Shown here piece after piece: positions 59,289 through 64,000 of a stretch of DNA of 64,000 nucleotides; positions within the stretch are counted from its first letter, which is position 1; each line of letters begins with the position of its first letter. The notes below the pieces were generated by a model. The model saw only the letters and a list, made by a program, of their open reading frames with translations, ran no database searches and was not told the DNA's origin. Both the position numbers and the translations under genes were made by a program. The stretch is from Streptomyces sp. H27-C3 (GTDB lineage: Bacteria; Actinomycetota; Actinomycetes; Streptomycetales; Streptomycetaceae): assembly GCF_030063415.1 (NCBI RefSeq), contig NZ_JASITA010000005.1, positions 186,001-250,000 of the forward strand, in the 5' to 3' direction.

Positions 59289-60368
59289 ATGCCCCGCGCC
59301 CGCACGCTCGTTGTCGCCACCGGCGTCGCGCTGCTCGCCCGGCGCGCCCTGCGCCGCCGCATAGGCCGCTCACCGCTGTGGCCGCTGCCGGCCCTGGAAA
59401 TACCGGTGTCGGGCGCCCGCGCCACCCCCGCCCCGCGGTGCTCCGCCGTGCGGCTGCTGGTCGCCGCGCGCAGCGAACCCGCCGAAGGCGTGGTCGAGTT
59501 GCGGCTGGAGGCGCTGGACACGGGCGATCTGCCCGCCTGGCAGCCCGGCGCGCATGTCGATCTGGTGCTGCCGTCCGGCCAGGTGCGCCAGTACTCGCTG
59601 TGCGGCGACCCGGCCGACCGCAGTACGTACACCCTGGCGACGCGCCTCGTCGCGGACGGCAGGGGCGGTTCGCGGGAGGTCCACGAGCAGATCCACGAGG
59701 GCACGGAGCTCGAAGTCCGCGGCCCGCGCAACCGCTTCCCGCTGATCCCCGCCCCCGCCTATGTCTTCGTCGCGGGCGGCATCGGCGTCACCCCCGTCCT
59801 GCCGATGCTGCGGGCCGCGGAGGCGGCGGGCGCCGAGTGGCGGCTGCTCTACGGGGGCCGCACCCGCGCCTCGATGCCCTACCTCGAAGAGATCGAGAAG
59901 CTGGCGGGCCCCGGACGCGCCCTGGTGGTGGCCGAGGACGAGGACGGCCTGCCCGACCTGCCGGGGTTCCTCGCGCGCGCCCCGCAGGGGGCGGCGGTCT
60001 ACTGCTGCGGCCCCGAGCCTCTGATGGTCGCGGTCACCGCCTGTCTCCCGGCGGGCGGCACCCTGCACCTGGAGCGCTTCGCACCCGGCACACCCGCAGG
60101 TGCGGGAGGGGCCTTCGAGCTCGAACTGCGCCGCAGCGGACGCACGCTGAGCGTCGCGCCCGGCACCACCGTGCTCGCCGCGGTCCGCGCGGAGCTGCCC
60201 AACGTCTCGTACTCCTGTGAGCAGGGTTTCTGTGGTACCTGCCAACAGCGCGTCCTGGAGGGCGAGATCGATCATCGTGACGAGTTGCTGACCGACGCGG
60301 AGCGCGACGACTCGATGCTGATCTGTGTCTCGCGCGCCCGCGGCGAGCGGCTGGTTCTCGATCTGTAG
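59289..60368 (+). CDS. PDR/VanB-type oxidoreductase with C-terminal 2Fe-2S ferredoxin
   Basis: 359 residues. A short hydrophobic/basic N-terminus (LVVATGVALLARRALRRR) may anchor it to the membrane. The flavin domain shows RQYSLCGDP (FMN/FAD-binding RxYSL), the NAD(P) domain AGGIGVTPVLPMLRAAE, and the C-terminal plant-type 2Fe-2S ferredoxin SCEQGFCGTCQQRVLEGEID with the fourth Cys in SMLICVSRA. It is ideally built to supply electrons to the di-iron oxygenase encoded two bases upstream. The two genes are tightly linked. Confidence 0.92.
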   Translation: MPRARTLVVATGVALLARRALRRRIGRSPLWPLPALEIPVSGARATPAPRCSAVRLLVAARSEPAEGVVELRLEALDTGDLPAWQPGAHVDLVLPSGQVRQYSLCGDPADRSTYTLATRLVADGRGGSREVHEQIHEGTELEVRGPRNRFPLIPAPAYVFVAGGIGVTPVLPMLRAAEAAGAEWRLLYGGRTRASMPYLEEIEKLAGPGRALVVAEDEDGLPDLPGFLARAPQGAAVYCCGPEPLMVAVTACLPAGGTLHLERFAPGTPAGAGGAFELELRRSGRTLSVAPGTTVLAAVRAELPNVSYSCEQGFCGTCQQRVLEGEIDHRDELLTDAERDDSMLICVSRARGERLVLDL

Positions 60369-60403
60369 GAGGCAGCCGCGACCCCGGCGGTTACGCTGTT
60401 CGT

Positions 60404-61123
60404 ATGACGACCGGGGTACGCCGCAGAATGGGCGTCGAGGAGCGCAGGCAGCAGCTGATCAGCGTCGCGCTGGAGCTGTTCAGCCACCGCTCGCCCGACG
60501 AGGTGTCGATCGACGAGATAGCGGCCGCCGCGGGCATTTCGCGACCGCTGGTCTATCACTACTTCCCCGGCAAGCAGAGCCTGTACGAGGCGGCGCTGCG
60601 AAGGGCCGCCGACGAGCTGGCCACGCGGTTCGTCGAACCGCGCGAAGGGCCCCTCGGGGCACGGCTGCTGCGGGTCATGGGGCGGTTCTTCGACTTCGTC
60701 GACGAGCACGGTCCGGGCTTCTTCGCGCTGATGCGCGGCGGCCCCGCCGTCGGCTCCTCCACGACCAACGCGATGATCGACGAGGTGCGGCAGGCCGCGT
60801 ACGAGCAGATCCTCTCGCACCTCGACGTCAGCGAACCGCCGGCCCGCCTCGCGATGGTCGTGCGGTCCTGGGTGTCGCTGGCCGAGTCGACGGCGCTGAT
60901 CTGGCTGGACGGGCGGCGGATTCCGCGCGGTGAGCTGGAGTTGCAGCTGGTGCACGACTTCGCGGCGCTGGCCGCGGTGAGCGCCGCATACAACGACGAG
61001 ATGGCCGGGATCGTACTGGGGATCTTCGTGGACGAGCCGGCCGACGGTCCCTTCGGGGATCTCGCCGCCCGGCTCCTCGCACTGGCGTCGCGGGTGCCCG
61101 CTCAGCGCTTGGCGTCGCCGTAG
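60404..61123 (+). CDS. TetR-family transcriptional regulator
   Basis: 239 residues. N-terminal HTH: MGVEERRQQLISVALELFSH, EVSIDEIAAAAGISRPLVYH YFPGKQSLYE (helix-turn-helix with YHYF). The C-terminal ligand domain is all-helical (LLRVMGRFFDFVDEHGPGFF). It lies at the end of the oxygenase-reductase row and probably represses it by binding TACCGGTCAGTA. Its stop overlaps the convergent DUF4230 gene by 22 bp. Confidence 0.92.
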   Translation: MTTGVRRRMGVEERRQQLISVALELFSHRSPDEVSIDEIAAAAGISRPLVYHYFPGKQSLYEAALRRAADELATRFVEPREGPLGARLLRVMGRFFDFVDEHGPGFFALMRGGPAVGSSTTNAMIDEVRQAAYEQILSHLDVSEPPARLAMVVRSWVSLAESTALIWLDGRRIPRGELELQLVHDFAALAAVSAAYNDEMAGIVLGIFVDEPADGPFGDLAARLLALASRVPAQRLASP

Positions 61124-61788
61124 AGGACGGTGACGTCCTTGAAGCCGAGCGAGTGCAGCAGGCCCTGGAGCATGCTGGTGGTGTTCTTCTCGGCGCGTCC
61201 GGTCAGTTCGCTGTCCTTGGCGGCCTCGCCGATGTGCTGGGCGGCGAGGCGGTTCACGGCGCGCTCGTCGGCGGGGTTGTCCGAGAAGAAGTCGCCGAGC
61301 CGGTCGAGCAGCCCGCGCTGCTTGGACACGGCGTACGAACGCTCCGCGTCCATCGCGGGCTTACCGAGCTGCGCGTGCGGCAGCCGGAGTGTCGCCTCGG
61401 TGCGCTCCTTGTTGACGGTGATCTGCCGGTCGCCGACCTTGCCGAGGTCGACGTACGCGCCGACCGTGCCCGCGCCGACGTAGAGCGTACGTGAACCGCG
61501 GACCGAGTCGGGGAGGAACTTGGCGTCCTTCTCCAGGTCGACGACGACCTGGAAGTTGCCCGACGTCGCCTCGTAGCGGCTCATGTCCTGGATGGACTTC
61601 AGGAGGGTGGGCCCGGACCGGTCGTGCGTCTCCTCGCCGAAGATGTCGTCCAGTCCCGGCAGCAGGCTGAGCCTGGTGCCGAGAAGGACCAGTGCCACCA
61701 CGAGCGCGATCACCCCGGGCACTTTGATCCACCACGGGATGCGGGCGCGCGGCCGGTCCTGCTTCACCTGCTGGTCGGTGAGAGTCAT
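61102..61788 (-). CDS. DUF4230-like membrane-anchored protein
   Basis: 228 residues from ATG (MTLTDQQVKQDRPRARIPWW). A single membrane helix (VPGVIALVVALVLLGTRLSL) is followed by an extracytoplasmic domain: LKSIQDMSRYEATSGNFQVV, GSRTLYVGAGTVGAYVDLGK, DRQITVNKERTEATLRLPHA and a helical C-terminus (AAQHIGEAAKDSELTGRAEK). This resembles DUF4230, of unknown function. The 3' end overlaps the TetR gene. Confidence 0.75.
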   Translation of the reverse strand: MTLTDQQVKQDRPRARIPWWIKVPGVIALVVALVLLGTRLSLLPGLDDIFGEETHDRSGPTLLKSIQDMSRYEATSGNFQVVVDLEKDAKFLPDSVRGSRTLYVGAGTVGAYVDLGKVGDRQITVNKERTEATLRLPHAQLGKPAMDAERSYAVSKQRGLLDRLGDFFSDNPADERAVNRLAAQHIGEAAKDSELTGRAEKNTTSMLQGLLHSLGFKDVTVLYGDAKR

Positions 61789-61846
61789 GCGATACAGGTT
61801 CCCCCGGACCGCGCGCCTACGCGTTTCGGCCACGCGGGGCCGGGGC

Positions 61847-62197
61847 TCAGCGCTTGCGGTAGGACGCCTCCAAGTCGCGTACCTCGACGGAGGTGTGCAG
61901 CTCCACGCCGTCGGCGGGCTTGACGTACTGGCCCACCAGGTCGAGCACCGCCGCGGAGAGTTCCGCCTTCACCTCGGCCGTCCGGCCGGGGAGCAACGCG
62001 ATTGCGATGTGCAGGACGGCACGGCCGGTGGCCGCGTCGCCCACCACAGTCTCCTCGATCCGGCGGAACCGGGTCTTGCAGGAGGCCAGTTGGGTGTTCA
62101 CGGTGGCGACGACGAGCGGGTGCAGGACCAGGGCGAAGCCGCGGCGGTCGAAGGTGTCGTCCAGCGGCTCGGAATAGTCGACGGTGATCTGCGGCAT
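61847..62197 (-). CDS. 5-carboxymethyl-2-hydroxymuconate isomerase-like (tautomerase superfamily)
   Basis: 116 residues. The ATG at 62197 is chosen because it gives MPQITVDYSE, exposing Pro1 as the catalytic residue after Met removal, as the superfamily requires. The upstream in-frame GTG would destroy this. Later blocks FALVLHPLVVATVNTQLASC and HIAIALLPGRTAEVKAELSA match CHMI (HpaF) proteins, which isomerise dienoic acids in 4-hydroxyphenylacetate breakdown. No other hpa gene is nearby, so the actual substrate may differ. Confidence 0.85.
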   Translation of the reverse strand: MPQITVDYSEPLDDTFDRRGFALVLHPLVVATVNTQLASCKTRFRRIEETVVGDAATGRAVLHIAIALLPGRTAEVKAELSAAVLDLVGQYVKPADGVELHTSVEVRDLEASYRKR

Positions 62198-62355
62198 GGG
62201 CACACTCCAGGTCAGGGGCTGTCCCGGTCACCCTTACGGTGATCCGTACGACGACGCAAGAGCGCTTCCGCATCGCGGACGGCAGCGGCCCTTTCGCCCG
62301 GGCCACTGCCGCCCTGCCGCTGCCGAGGTCGACCCGACACGGCAGCGGACGCCCC

Positions 62356-64000
<1,645 letters not shown>

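Overview
The window is high-GC DNA with actinomycete gene style: many GTG and TTG starts, strong third-position GC bias, long open frames on both strands, and GC-rich hairpin terminators without long U-tracts. The gene set (PspA, CobU/CobT/CobS, PepA, Lpd, E2, homodimeric AceE, LipB/LipA, both GlnA and eukaryotic-type GlnII, an NsdA-like HTH/TPR regulator) points to a Streptomyces chromosome, core arm rather than a terminal or plasmid region. No tRNA, rRNA, CRISPR array, prophage or complete insertion sequence is visible.

Layout. 0-9.8 kb: a cut pspA, a DUF3043 membrane protein, a methyltransferase, then the cobalamin lower-ligand genes (a metallo-beta-lactamase-like/CobU fusion, cobT, cobS) interleaved with a lysylphosphatidylglycerol-synthase-like membrane protein and a rhomboid-like partner. 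10-12.5 kb: a large secreted CE18/Agd3-like deacetylase divergent from pepA. 14.4-21.4 kb: central carbon metabolism (lpd, two-lipoyl-domain E2, a GntR regulator, aceE). 21.4-31.3 kb: regulators, SDR and NAD-dependent epimerase, SpoIIE phosphatase, acetyltransferase, FAD oxidoreductase, and a decayed membrane-protein paralogue. 31.5-36.8 kb: lipB, lipA, a 67-residue conserved protein, DUF4191, RDD and glnA. 36.8-40.5 kb: a three-gene accessory operon (Fe(II)/2-oxoglutarate hydroxylase, methyltransferase, carnitine/choline acyltransferase). 40.5-46 kb: a disrupted alpha/beta hydrolase, ArsC-like protein, secreted proteins and an oxidoreductase. 46-52.7 kb: glnII, a candidate Cys leader peptide with an orphan winged-helix regulator, a PepSY/metal-loop membrane pair and a two-component system. 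53-64 kb: secreted DUF1996 protein, lipoprotein, a membrane protein with sigma-factor-like N-terminus, a ferritin-like oxygenase/reductase/TetR unit, and the 3' end of a pullulanase.

How the genes work together. lipB and lipA make the lipoyl groups carried by E2, which works with AceE and Lpd; all lie within about 19 kb. glnA and glnII each have an upstream GlnR-type box with exact 5-6-5-6-5-6-5 spacing. aceE has a perfect 17-bp palindrome inside its probable promoter, next to a GntR gene.

The two most unusual things are (1) the hydroxylase-methyltransferase-carnitine-acyltransferase operon at 36.8-40.5 kb, which looks like a small pathway for an acyl-carnitine-like molecule, and (2) a dispersed palindromic element of about 80-160 bp with ends ACGACCTC...GAGGTCGT, five copies, whose subterminal arms differ between copies but stay self-complementary, and one copy of which abuts a truncated gene.
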